The position numbers and the translations under genes were made by a program. A stretch of DNA of 32,964 bases from Conidiobolus incongruus B7586 (taxonomy: Eukaryota; Entomophthoromycota; Entomophthoromycetes; Entomophthorales; Conidiobolaceae): positions 1 through 32,964 of the forward strand of contig JNEM01016124.1 of the NCBI GenBank assembly GCA_000697335.1, written 5' to 3'. Positions 9,873-21,358 of the stretch are shown in pieces; the stretch's first letter is position 1, and each line of letters starts with the position of its first letter. Under the pieces are notes generated by a model that was not told the origin of the DNA, searched no databases, and saw only the letters and a program-made list of their open reading frames with translations.

Positions 9873-12812
9873 TTAATCATTTAATAAATCTTCAGTCGTT
9901 TTAGCTACTTCATCGTTGCTTTGATTCAATTTGGATGCGTCAATTAAGTATCTCATGAGATATAAGTTGTCTTCACATCTAAATTGTTAAGTTAGTAAAT
10001 GATATTTAATAATAATAATAATAATAATATTGGGATACTTACAATTTAGATAAGTCTTGATATCTCTTTGTCAAAACTTTTTGAATACCTCTGATATTGG
10101 GTAAGTGGAGATTTAGATTATTTTTAAGGGTGCGTCCGTGATAGGTTAATAATTCAAGTGTCCATAAAATAATGAATTCCAAGTGGGGAGATCCTGATTC
10201 TGAGTATGAAATTAAGAATTTGAAAGCCATAGGCAAATATTTCTCGGGAAGTTGGGAACTAATCAATGGAATGTCAGAAGAAGGAATGGATTCGAATACT
10301 TTCACTAGGATTTGAGGTTCGTTTAACTTGAATGCCATGATAAAGGCGTGTAAGTATTGCTTTCGAGCTAAAGTGGAGAGAACACTATCAGGAGTAATGT
10401 CAATGTCTAATTCAAATGGATCAAATACTAAAGTGTCATCGAGGGAGTAGATGAGTAGACCTTCTGTAGATGCGGCAGCCCAAGATCTTCCAGTTGGACA
10501 GAATTTAACAGATTTCGTCTTAGCTTCTGGCTTAACTTTACGCTCTGATAAATCACCTCTAGCAACACCAGGTAAGTTATGGTTTCCTTTACGGAAAGCA
10601 ATATCACGATCGTCATCTTCGTCGTCGATTAAATCCATAGGACCAGCATCGGTCATATTTTTGCTATTTAGAAATTCCAGAGTTCCATCCAAAGAACGAT
10701 TATGAGTAATTTGGAATTTTTTGATCAGCACGTGAGTTAAACAGTCATAGATACAGACGTATTTGCTATTACCACCACCAATAATAGCTTTACCATCAGC
10801 TGTGTAACATAAACTGTTAAAGCATTTGCCGGCAGATGAATTGGCGGCGGAGATCATGTCGCCATCCTTTCTACCTCCGGAAATATCCTTGCGGCCCTCG
10901 ATAGCTCCCATATTGTTACCAGAATCAGAGTCCCAGAATGAGATTTCACCATCGAGAGTGCTAACAGCCAATTGTTTGCCGTCAGGTCTGTAAGCAAGAG
11001 CTAAAACTTCAGACTTCATTTGAATAGATTCGGTATAGTGAGTTCTGCCAAATACATCCCAAATTCTGACAGTTTTATCCCAAGAACCACTGGCAAAAAT
11101 GTTGAGGTTAGGACTGAAGCTGATTCCTGATACAGGAGCCTCATGACCTGCGAGAACTTCAAGAAGACGGCCAGTCTGGAGAGACCATACGTAGATTTCA
11201 AAAGTATCATTTGAGCCAGCGCAGATAATATCACCACTAGGGTCAACAGTCATACAAGAGAATTGGGCAGGGGAGGGAGATGTAAAAACTCTGAAATTAC
11301 GATATCTTTTAAGGTCAAAAGCTCTGACAGTACCATCCAAACTGGCAGAGATAATTACTTGACCATTTTTAGTGAATTCTAAAGCAGTGATTGGGGCAGT
11401 GTGATCTGTAAAAGTAACAAAGCAGAACCCTGAGGCGGTATTCCATACCTTAAGCTTACCATCATGACCACCAGTGGCAATAGTTTGACCATCTGGGGAA
11501 TAGGCCATAGTGTTCATATCATAGAAGTGACCTTGTTGTTTGAGGATGTAAGATTCAGATTGCCATTCCCAAACTAATAATTGTCCAAATTCAGATGAGC
11601 CAAAAGCCAACCATTCACCAGTATTGTTGACTGCAACAGTATTGATTCTATGTTGAGAAATACTCAAAGTGTGGATATTAACAAAGTCTGGCATTTCCCA
11701 CAAACCAAAAATACCGTTATCAAAACCAACTAAGAGCATTGAGGTAGAAGCGTGGAAGGTGGCAGAGGTGACTTTGCCGGGTTGTTGAAGATAATGACGT
11801 TCAGCAACCATCCATTTGGTTTCTTCTAAATAATCATTATCACCACGATCTTCGATTTCAACACCTTTATCTTCCAATACAGTCATTAAATTAGTGTTTT
11901 TCCAGTGGCAGACCTGACCATCGCGACTCACAGTATAGATTGATTTACCATCTTTACTGAAAAATGAATTGACAACATTGTCACGATGTCCTGAAAGAGT
12001 GATCGGGAAATTTTTCTTAGGTTTACCCATATTAAAGAGCTTAGCAGAAAGATCTTTGGATGAAGTTAAAATAAGTCTATTATAAAATATTAGTAATAAT
12101 TATAGCGAATAAATTGAGATACTTACTTTGAATTCTGAGACCATTGAATAGATGTAACATCGTCATAATGACCAGTAAAATTTCTAACGTGAACAAATGG
12201 AGCCAATTCACGATGACTTCCTGGTACTTTCCAAACCTGAACAATTTTTCCATGAGTAAAAGCGAAATATCTATAATGAAATCATTATTAATAAAATGAA
12301 ATGTTGAATAAAATGAATTACATACTTGCCATCTGGAGAGAATTGAATATCTCTAACTCTTTCGCCAAAGTTGAATTTGTGTAAAACTTTTTGTCTTAAA
12401 AAGTTGACTAATAAACCTCTTCCATCTAAAATATATGTAAATTGAAATTTTCAATACAATTGAATATTTATTTACCTTCGTCTATTAAAAACAATAAATT
12501 TCCTTTTGGAGAGAGTGCCAATCGAGTAATATTACAAGAAGTCTCATAAGGCGAAGTATGTGATTTATTGCTATTATTCAAAAATTATTAATTAATTTTA
12601 AAATACTATCTGTTATAACTTACTTGACAAGATCAAATACGGTAATTCTATTGCCAACGGGGCTAATTAAATGATTACCATCCGGTGTATATAACAAATT
12701 TCCTTGTTTGTATACTGTACCACATAAGTTAGAAAACTAAAAATTTAAAGATAGATTAATTTTATATATCTAATATATCATAATAGTTTATTACTTTAAA
12801 GTCGGATTTCAT
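9873..12812 (-). CDS. PWP2: Periodic tryptophan protein 2 (Pwp2/Utp1), SSU processome WD40 protein
   Basis: Pwp2 is a nucleolar scaffold of the UTP-B part of the SSU processome, needed for 18S rRNA maturation. I read seven exons: 12812-12795, 12736-12624, 12570-12476, 12425-12326, 12270-12127, 12076-10043 and 9978-9873. The six introns are 50-64 nt, all GT-AG. The product is 869 aa against about 920 in yeast and human. The N-terminus MKSDFKFSNLCGTVYKQGN and SPVGNRITVFDL are nearly identical to yeast Pwp2. WD40 repeats fill most of the protein, for example HDGKLKVWN, SASLDGTVRAFDL and GSWDKTVRIWDV, in two propellers. Residues about 710-815 are the Utp12-type helical domain (RKQYLHAFIMAFKLNEP, LPNIRGIQKVL). 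The first exon is only 18 nt. The last exon replaces a TAA that would occur if its intron were kept. Confidence 0.95.
10007..10029. repeat. Trinucleotide (TAA)n run inside the last PWP2 intron
   Basis: About seven AAT/TAA units lie inside the 64-nt last intron (9979-10042), close to its 5' splice site on the minus strand. The repeat makes this the longest PWP2 intron, and its length is likely to vary between strains. Confidence 0.75.
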
Positions 12813-15800
12813 ATTAAAATTCTAATTAGTATTCAATTTCTATTTTATTAAGAGCTATCAAAAATATATAGAAAATTATAATAAATATTAGTTATATCCT
12901 ATTTTGTTATCTATGAATAAAATTTTCTATTGTTTGTAGATTTTATTGATGGTCCTTTTATAATTTTTTTTAAATTGAAGCAATTTATCCTCTTAAAATA
13001 TTTTGTATAAAAATAAAAATTATGGGAATATTTTAAATTTTTCTAATTTGAATTAAAATCAAAAAACTGATTTGATAAAGATATCTCTGAAATATTAATT
13101 TATTAATTCAAAAGTAGTATATTATAATTATTATTGTTATTGCTGTTATTAATAATGTAATTACTATCTTATTTACAGAATGGATTTGGTATTCCTCTCA
13201 GATTATAAAGATAGTTGAATTTGAACTTATCACCATAAAATAAAAAAAATTTAATCATTAAAATTTCGACTGGTTTAAAATAAAGATTGATCAATAATAT
13301 GCATCTTAAGCGATATTATTAATGTTTAAATTATTCACTTTTATATATTTTGTCAATATATAAATTTGAAATTCAATGTCCATATACTAGAAATAATATT
13401 TCTCATTTAATGCTCGAATTTTAATATGTGATATTCTCATTTATATTACATTGAGTATTTTTATTAAATCTTTAATAATAATTAAATTTTAAAATATAAA
13501 ATTTTGATATAATTATTTCTTAATTTCATCGATTATTTTGAGTTTGTGTCATTCATTATATAATTTACAGAAAATAAATTTTTAACCATAGTATTCGTCG
13601 AACTCTACGATTGTGAATATATCAAATGACTCATTAAAATACTAGCCTTATTTATATGAAATCATTAAATATTAATTTTATTTGATTTTTAATGATTATC
13701 TTTTCAATTAAAATAAGATTACTTTGCTTCAGGTATACTTTAAAGATTAGTTATCGTACAAATTTAGTCAAAAATTAAAAGATCATATTCAGAATGATTT
13801 GAATATAAAAAGTCCTATTAATAAAAAATACCTAAATCGTTTAGTCAAATGCACTTTTTTATATTGTAATTGACATTAAATATATATAAATTAAAAAATT
13901 CAATGATTTATATAGTTTTTATCGTTATATTTATGTTTTGGTATTTTATCAAACCCGTTCTTCAGATTGAATTGATTTCCAATTATAGCGATTATTCAAA
14001 TTTGAGATTGGTATACTAATTTAATGATTTTTTAATAGATATTAATAAAAAATTCTAATTAGTGTGCAATTTAATAATATATGGCAATATATAATTAATA
14101 AAATCATTTTTGCATACAGAAATATCTATTCGACTTGATCCGTTTGCTTCAAAAACTTAACTGATTGCTGAAAAGAAATATGTTTAATTGAATTTTTAAA
14201 ATTGATTTAAATGAATATGAAAGCCAATTGAGCTGTTCATTTGGTTTTAATATTGAAATAATTCATTGATATAAAATGTCAATAATAATTTTACTAGGTA
14301 TTAAAGCATTATTTTATTTGAAGTGAACATATATTTTTTGTAATTTGAAAATTGTTTTTTGAATTAATTTAGTAATTGCAATGGATCAGAATCGATCAAT
14401 CCATTCTGAGGAGACGCGGATCGACATATTTATTACATTTTTAAATTTCTGTCTATTGAAAAAAACTTAAAATTGATACAATTCAATATCTCTACTTTTA
14501 GTTCAATATTAGTTTGAAGAAATGGGGAAAGTAAACAAGTATGTTTTCAGTTTGAATATTTAACACAAATCAAAAGCTATTTATTACAATTTATATTTAT
14601 TTATATCAAATCAATGTTTATTGAATAATGCATAGTCAACTCTAAAAGAATGTTTATATTAAATATTTTCAATATAATATCTAAATGATAAATATACTAT
14701 GGTTATTTTATAATTGAAGTTTCTAATGAATTACATTCAAAAACAATAATATAGATTCACCAACTCTATGCCATCGTTATTACTGTTTTGAGTTATATTT
14801 AATTAAGTAAAATAAATTAAATGTTATATATATCAAAGCCACCAATAAATTGATATTAATTGTTTGAACCCTGAAATTGATTATTTAGCCACTGTTCGTA
14901 TTAATTTCAAATTTTTATTAGACTAGAATATCAAAATCACAAAATATGAAACATTGACAATAGATAGTAAATTATTGCCACATCACATAATGGTATATTA
15001 GAATACATATTTTATCTAAAATTTTAGTCAAAATGATTACATTTGAATCTTGATCCACGATCGAGCCGTTCGATGTTTTTTACGTGCTTAGCTTTATGCT
15101 AAATAAATCGATATTTGATATTTGAAATTTTCTTAGTCTTAAAAGACATCATTTTAAAATCAAAAAATATAATATAATATATTATCGAATTATATAAAAG
15201 TTTAAATATTATTTATAATTTCGTTGATTTTAAAAGCTATCAGTTTCATTTGGTTAGATTATAGTATTTGATAATTGTTTGAAACCAAATTAATTAATTT
15301 TGAATTCAATTAAATTGCCTAAATAAGATTAGATCAAATGTTCTGCGGAAAATATAATCACCCATAATATCAAATTCCCATTTATAAAATTCACTTGAAA
15401 TTAAATTTGTGATCCACTATTTAGTTTGCATTATGTCATTCAATGAGAATAAATTAAAAAATATTAATGAAAAAACAGTTTATAAGAATTCGATATTAAA
15501 ATGAAAATTATATATATATTAAAGTGTATCTCAAATGTTAGATTATAGAGTTCAGCTAATGGTTTTTTAGCGTAGCATATCAAACATTGTCTCAAGTATT
15601 ATGTCTTTGATCTTTTATATTAGGAAAGTGTCGGGTAATTCAATATCATTAGAATTTTAATTCAAATCAAAAGAATGTGTTTAACCCATAAATCAATCAT
15701 TTTAATTGGATAATTAAAATTCAGTTTATTTTGGAAAATATGACCGATTATAATTTTAGAATTTATAATTAATATTCGGATAAGTTAATGTTTATTCATT

Positions 15801-15823
15801 GATCATTATATAAATGCTACATT
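12813..15823. other. 3 kb divergent gap between PWP2 and the Fungal_trans gene
   Basis: This must hold both promoters. It is AT-rich throughout, with slightly richer patches near 13930-14000, 14390-14420 and 15050-15080. I searched the right half for an upstream exon with the six cysteines of a Zn2Cys6 cluster and found none. TATATAAA at 15807-15814 is too close to the ATG (10 bases) to be a normal TATA box for that start. No RNA gene or repeat is recognised. Confidence 0.6.
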
Positions 15824-17656
15824 ATGAAGAGAGCCCAAAAGAGACAAGTTCCAAGTTTTAAGGTGGCTAATTATCAATCTAAACAGAAGCCTAAAATACA
15901 TTTGACTTTAACTGCTCAAATCACTAAGAGAATCCAGAATTTAGAAACGATATTAGCGAAAGCTAAGCCCACCTTTGAATATTATTCTAACCTTTTAAAT
16001 AATGCAGATAACCCTCCTTTAACCAAGAAACAAATTGAGGATATCAAATGCTTTGAGTTACAATTAAGAGAATTTGATACTAGTTTTAACCAGATAGTTA
16101 AATTTGATGATGAAGATGGAATTATTATTCCTCAGTTAAAAGCTCTATTGACTAAGTTTCATAAAAATTTGGACAACATCAAAACCCTCATAGAAATTAG
16201 TTTAAATCCTAATGTTATTGAATCAAGGTCACGTAAAACACTTCGAAAATTCTCTCAAAGACAAAACTCTATACCACCCCATTGGTTGGAGCAAGCGTGT
16301 AGGTTTTATGTCAATCAATTCGATTCTCACTCTCACTGGCTCACACCTGACGAATTATACCAATCTATTCGATCTGAAACACCAAACATCTTATCTTACT
16401 CAGTGCTTGCACTCATGTCTCGATTTTTAGATGAAGAATATGAAAAATCGCCTGATCAGGATCTAGAACTATATACATCTTTTGATGGTATGAATTTAAC
16501 GCAATTTTCAAAATTTTGTGCATTATCTGCTAAAAAATTGGTACCTGCAAGTTTTCTTGAACCACACCTAAACACTGTAATTGCATTGGCTTTTTTAGCT
16601 CTTTTTGAACAGACCTATTGCCATGCAAGTGGCTTCTCTTACTTTTATGGTTCAGCTGTTCGATTAGCTCAAACACTGGGTTTAGCTCCTATGACTCCTG
16701 AGCAAATAATATTCAGTCTAATGCTAATGAATCCTCAACAGCAAAAGATGGAAATAAGAAAGCACAAAATCTGGGCTTCCTTAGTTATTGGTGATCTTTT
16801 AGCAAGTCAAATTTTAAGACAGCCCAACTTTCTACCTACAGAAGTATCGCTCGCGATGATTCGTACTAGCCAAAGCTTACTTCATTTACAAAAACCTGGA
16901 GAAAAAATTTTCGGCTCCTCGATTACGGCTGGGAATAGTCCAGCGACGGATCAGGTAATGCCCATGCTCGACGAATTCTTTGAAATGTTTATCAGTTTCC
17001 AAACTTACATAGAGAAATTCAAATTACAATTCAAAGACTCTCCTATGGGCACTCCAAATCAATTTTCGCTGCCTAAAGAACTTATGGCACACATTCGAGT
17101 GAGAATTCAAAATTTATCAGATATAGTAACAGATTATTACTGCTTTGATCTACTTAAAAAGGCTCTCAAAATCCAACCCTTCGATATACATGCTGCAGTG
17201 GTGACTGGAATGCGATTTGCTATTGCTACATTTACTATTTATCTCCATTATCCTGCCTTATTTATCAAACCCGTACCTTCTTATTTCGATCCCGAAACTC
17301 ACTACATCATCCTTTTAGCTGCGCACAATGTCGTTCAACTTTACCGAGATGGTGTAGCAGTACTACAAATGGAAACAGATAGTCCTAATACTAGCAATCG
17401 ATTCTTAATGTCTCAATACTTTTTAGAAGCATTTTATGTATATTTGAATGCTGTAAGTTTCAATTTACCGGTGCCCGAAGGAATGACAAGTGAAACCTTC
17501 CACTCCAAGGGATACTACTACGGACAACTTAAATTTTTACTCGATTTCCTTTACAATTACTCGACATCTGACCACGATATGAAAATGTGTTTAAAACAAA
17601 TTGAAGAAGCGCTACCCTCCTTTAAATTAAGTCGATCCTTTTTAGAAGATATTTAA
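15824..17656 (+). CDS. Fungal_trans domain protein, no DNA-binding zinc cluster seen
   Basis: A 610-codon intronless gene for a probable transcription regulator. Residues 1-25 are very basic (MKRAQKRQ, KQKPK) and about 30-50 look helical (AQITKRIQNLETILAKAKP), like the coiled linker that normally follows a Zn2Cys6 cluster. Residues about 150-345 match the Fungal_trans middle homology region (PF04082): PPHWLEQACRFYVNQFDSH, ILSYSVLALMSRFLDEEY, LNTVIALAFLALFEQTYCHA and FYGSAVRLAQTLGLAP. The rest is helical with no recognised motif. No CxxCxxxxxxC pattern occurs in the protein or just upstream. It may bind DNA through its basic end, act through a partner, or have lost its cluster. Target genes cannot be told. 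Start: an in-frame stop lies a few codons upstream, and the next Met is at residue 198, inside the domain. Confidence 0.8.
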   Translation: MKRAQKRQVPSFKVANYQSKQKPKIHLTLTAQITKRIQNLETILAKAKPTFEYYSNLLNNADNPPLTKKQIEDIKCFELQLREFDTSFNQIVKFDDEDGIIIPQLKALLTKFHKNLDNIKTLIEISLNPNVIESRSRKTLRKFSQRQNSIPPHWLEQACRFYVNQFDSHSHWLTPDELYQSIRSETPNILSYSVLALMSRFLDEEYEKSPDQDLELYTSFDGMNLTQFSKFCALSAKKLVPASFLEPHLNTVIALAFLALFEQTYCHASGFSYFYGSAVRLAQTLGLAPMTPEQIIFSLMLMNPQQQKMEIRKHKIWASLVIGDLLASQILRQPNFLPTEVSLAMIRTSQSLLHLQKPGEKIFGSSITAGNSPATDQVMPMLDEFFEMFISFQTYIEKFKLQFKDSPMGTPNQFSLPKELMAHIRVRIQNLSDIVTDYYCFDLLKKALKIQPFDIHAAVVTGMRFAIATFTIYLHYPALFIKPVPSYFDPETHYIILLAAHNVVQLYRDGVAVLQMETDSPNTSNRFLMSQYFLEAFYVYLNAVSFNLPVPEGMTSETFHSKGYYYGQLKFLLDFLYNYSTSDHDMKMCLKQIEEALPSFKLSRSFLEDI

Positions 17657-19365
17657 TGAATTTTGTATGGATTTGTCTGGTCAAATATTCTCTTAATTAT
17701 CTGTTCAATTTAACTAATATTTACATTTCATTGTATTGTATTTTATTTGTTCCAAATTATTTTGAAATAATTCTTAATTAAATTAATTTTTTTTAATTAT
17801 TATAATTTTAATAAACTTTTTTAAATTAATAACAAAATTTAATTAAGATAATATTATTAAATGAATTTTTTATCAGTTTTTTTTATGGTGGAAGTGTCTA
17901 ATTGAATTAATGAAAGAAGTTCAATATTAAATTGGAGTTGATTATTGAAATTTGTTAATTTTTAATTTACACATAACTAATTTAAATCATAACTATTCTT
18001 TAATGATGTTATTATATTATAGTGTATTAATTCTATTTTTATTTGAATGTAGTTAATTATATAATAATTAAAAAAAAATTGAATTATGAATTTTATTATA
18101 TCTATTATATAAAATGGAAATAAAACTAAAATTAAATATAGATCAATGAGTAAATAAAAAAACATAATAATAGTATATAAGAATAATTCCTAAAATCAAA
18201 ATTAATTTTAATTATTAATATCAATATCACATCATAATTTGAATTATATTCTCTTTTAATAATGCTTTATTCAATTAAGTTAAATTCTTTTAAATATATT
18301 ACTTTTATATCAGATTAGAAAAGTATGACATCAGTTCACGTTCTCGTATCATAAATAAAGTTAATAAAGAGATAATTATAATGGTATAATTGATTAAATT
18401 TTTTACTAATTCTTAACTCTTATTATCAAATATGATCTACCTAAATTATGCTATTTCTTAGTATAGGAATCATCTAATATCTTTTGAATTTCAATGTTAT
18501 CATTTAGCCCCATCGGAAATTTTTCAAAGATTTAAGCGTGCCTTATACAGCATTACTTAATACTGAAAATAAAAAAGAAAAAAAAAATGCAAAGTATTAA
18601 TGACCATGGAAAGGAGTTTTGTTGATATTGTAGTGGGGTAAGACTAGAATTGATATAATCGCTGGCTTGTAATGAACCAATGATTCAAATGGACCAACAT
18701 TAATGATTTTTAGATTTTTTGATATCGGAAATTAAATACTTTTGCCTATCAATGGTGTTATTTTGACATATGGCATCATCTTTTGGTAATACTTCTATGA
18801 ATCTTGTAATTTGAAAAATGTTATCTCATGAAAATTCTCCGATATTCAATGTCAACCTGATTGGTCAATAGTGAGTATGAGTAGGTTTGTATCGCTTGTA
18901 ATGCAAGAAAAAGCTTTGAATTAGAGTGTTGTGTGACTTAATTAGGCTAATAACTTATTGTGCTTGAATGAGTAATAGCTAGACTGACTACAATTAAAAG
19001 ATTGGTCACAGCACGTGGAAATCAGGTATTACCCTACCATAAGCCCAATTTAAGATGAAGCTTAGCCTAATTTAGAACTTCAATCTAATACAACTACAAT
19101 TTTACTAATTAGAGATCCAAAAGTCTTCTTAGAAAGCCAATTTAGGAAAGAGGACATTACATTTGAACTGAAATTTCAAGTGAATTGGTAAGATTGAAAA
19201 AGATATTAATTAAAATGATTTTTACCGAATTTGGTAAGCATGTCCAATTAAGTTCGTGGCGACCTCCAAATTAGGAAGCTTAATCTAGCTCATATTAGAA
19301 AACTTCATTTAGAATTCATTCACCCCACATCACTCTATCAACTTTATCACATGGACGACAACAAG
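17657..19365. other. Gap and long upstream region of the forkhead gene
   Basis: 17657 to about 18480 is AT-rich and includes the 3' end of the previous transcript. From about 18500 to 19365 the sequence is clearly less AT-rich and looks like a long regulatory region. It contains CACGTG (E-box) at 19012-19017 and repeated AATTAG/AATTTAG motifs between 18939 and 19275. No gene is supported. Confidence 0.6.
19012..19017. promoter_or_regulatory. E-box CACGTG
   Basis: A perfect palindromic CACGTG, the site of bHLH factors, about 350 bases upstream of the likely TATA box of the forkhead gene. The match is short, so function is only suggested by position. Confidence 0.35.
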
Positions 19366-19373
19366 TATAAAAA
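19366..19373 (+). promoter_or_regulatory. TATA box of the forkhead gene
   Basis: TATAAAAA lies 218 bases upstream of the ATG. It is followed by a pyrimidine-rich stretch (19379-19470), typical of a fungal transcription start region. This implies a 5' leader of about 150-190 nt. Confidence 0.6.
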
Positions 19374-19583
19374 GCAGTCTCTTTCTTTATCATCAAATAT
19401 ACAACAGATCACTTCGTATTTATCCTCACCTTCTATCTCCAACTTCCATCCCTCTAAATTCGCTTCACTGTTCGGCCAATTTCAAACCGATCAATAATTT
19501 ATTTAATTTATATAGAATTATAGAATACTAATAGACTAATTCCCTCCCTCTATATTATTATACTAACCAACTAATTAATTACT

Positions 19584-20722
19584 ATGGCCTGTGCTTCAAC
19601 TCCCACTGATCAAAACAAAGATTTAAAACCCCTTTCCATACTCGCATCTAATACCTCCCATCACTACAACCAGCGTCAAGATCAATCCTACCACTCTCGC
19701 AATCCAGCCGAAAACCACTTCTTACCCTACTCAACCTATTCCATGCCAACTCAATTTGCCAATACTCCCCATGAACTATACAATAGCTCCAGTATGAATC
19801 TTATGGATTCACAAAGCATGAACTCATCAGTATATAGATTACCTCTTCAATTGGGGTTGAGTCCTCCATCAATGCTCGAAACTTCTCGTCCTGATTCCAA
19901 TATACCGGATATGGATGTACCCATGCAACCCAGTCCCTTTGACCAATTCCCCGAATTGATCAATTCTTCCCATGAAACCTCATTTTCCCTCATGGACCCT
20001 TCCCAACTCGATCGCTCATGTCTCTTCACAGCTATCGTCCCCCAAGACCCTTCAAACTTCCCAATGAACGATATGCACTACCCCATGACACCCACCGATG
20101 CTTATGGTTTTCCATTATTCAGCTACGATGCCATGTCGCCCATGACAGCAGCCGGTACACCTTTCCTCTTCCCATACTATCCTGGTAATATGCATCCATT
20201 AGCATTACAGCAGGAAGATCAAGAAAAACCACCCTTCTCATATTCTCAGCTCATTACGCGAGCTATTCTCGAATCGCCACAACGTCAACTCTTGCTTAGT
20301 GAAATTTATGAATGGATGGTAGAAAGATTCCCCTATTTCAGAAAAGACACTGCTGGCGTTTGGAAGAACTCTGTCAGACACAATTTATCAGTTAACAAAA
20401 TATTCAAAAGAGCTCCTAGACAGCATGATCAACCCGGTAAAGGAAGCTATTGGACACTCGATCAAGAACAAATTTCGATGATGGACCGTAGAGGTCAGAG
20501 AAGGAAGCCTAGAACTCCCCAAAGCGGTAAAGATGGCTCTAGTGTAAGTTATATTTTGAATTGGCTTGTATTCTTGTTAATTAATAATGATCTATTACAT
20601 AGAGCAATACGAGTAATGCTAGTTCTACGCCCAGATGTTTTGATTCACCTTCATCAATACCATCATGTCCAGAACTCTCAAGCGAAGAATTACCATCTTC
20701 TAATGAATCATCAGTCGAATAA
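19584..20722 (+). CDS. Forkhead-box transcription factor
   Basis: A nuclear DNA-binding protein of 359 aa from two exons (19584-20543 and 20603-20722) with a 59-nt intron (GTAAGT...ACATAG). The first ~210 residues are low-complexity, rich in Ser, Pro, Met, Gln and Asn, and likely act in activation. The forkhead domain runs from about 214 to 300: EKPPFSYSQLITRAILESP starts helix 1, then LLLSEIYEWMVERFPYFR. The recognition helix is VWKNSVRHNLSVNKIF (259-274) and the wing PGKGSYWTLD follows. A basic tail DRRGQRRKPR (301-310) may be a nuclear signal. The spliced C-terminus is Ser/Pro-rich (NASSTPRCF, LPSSNESSVE). Reading through the intron gives a hydrophobic, less plausible tail ending at 20753. 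The paralogue (Fkh1/2, Hcm1, Sep1 or Fhl1 type) cannot be fixed; no FHA domain is present, which argues against Fkh1/2 and Fhl1. Confidence 0.92.
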
Positions 20723-21358
20723 TTCACTTTTTTGGATTAGTCTAATGGCCTAAATCACACTTCCTAAAGTAAGGAAGCTTACTAAATGTGGCAATCATAT
20801 CAATTTCACTGTATGGAAACAATGAGATTGATGCGACTTCAATTAAAGGATTGAAGTTTACATTAATTGGATAAAATCATCCAAACTAATCCCTTTATCA
20901 TAATCCATCTCTCTCATATTTACCATCTTAGCATACCAATATCTCATTAACTAACCAACTAACTGGATGAAAATCAAACCAATTCCCCTCCTTAATTATA
21001 TATCCCATCATCTTCTTCATAATCATTTTCATCGCCTCGTCATGACGTATCCGTTTTTCATCGATTTTTGTTTTATTTTATTTTAATAAATGTAGTCCTA
21101 CGATTTTTATATTCATTATTATTATTATTTTATTTATTGAATATTAATTTTTATTATTTAAATAACTTAATTCCAATATTCATTTAGATATTAATTAAAA
21201 TTTTTAATTTAATACTTTATAAGAAATTACTATTTTTTATCTTCCAAATCATTTGCTATTCATCCCAAAATTCTCAAAATCATATGACTTTTAGAATATA
21301 TAATAACCATTGATACATTTCATCATCATTATTATTTTCAGTGTGTGACTTAGTAATT
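20723..21358. other. Gap between forkhead and deaminase genes
   Basis: The left part is less AT-rich and probably forkhead 3' UTR; AATAAA occurs at 21085-21090. The right part is AT-rich and must hold the deaminase promoter. No further gene is seen. Confidence 0.6.

Noticed and set aside
10451-10705. Open frame opposite PWP2, and similar frames opposite OAT, TRAPPC12 and the cyclase
   Set aside because: These are shadows of strongly conserved coding sequence on the other strand, with no family resemblance of their own.
15807-15814. TATATAAA as TATA box of the Fungal_trans gene
   Set aside because: It lies only 10 bases before the ATG, leaving no room for a leader; in AT-rich DNA such matches are common.
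17977-18165. 62-codon minus-strand frame rich in Ile, Leu, Phe and Tyr
   Set aside because: Its composition is what random AT-rich DNA gives; no start context, no motif.
20544-20753. Read-through C-terminus of the forkhead protein as the main product
   Set aside because: GTAAGT and ACATAG bound a 59-nt AT-rich segment; splicing gives a Ser/Pro-rich tail typical of such factors, while read-through gives an intron-like hydrophobic tail.
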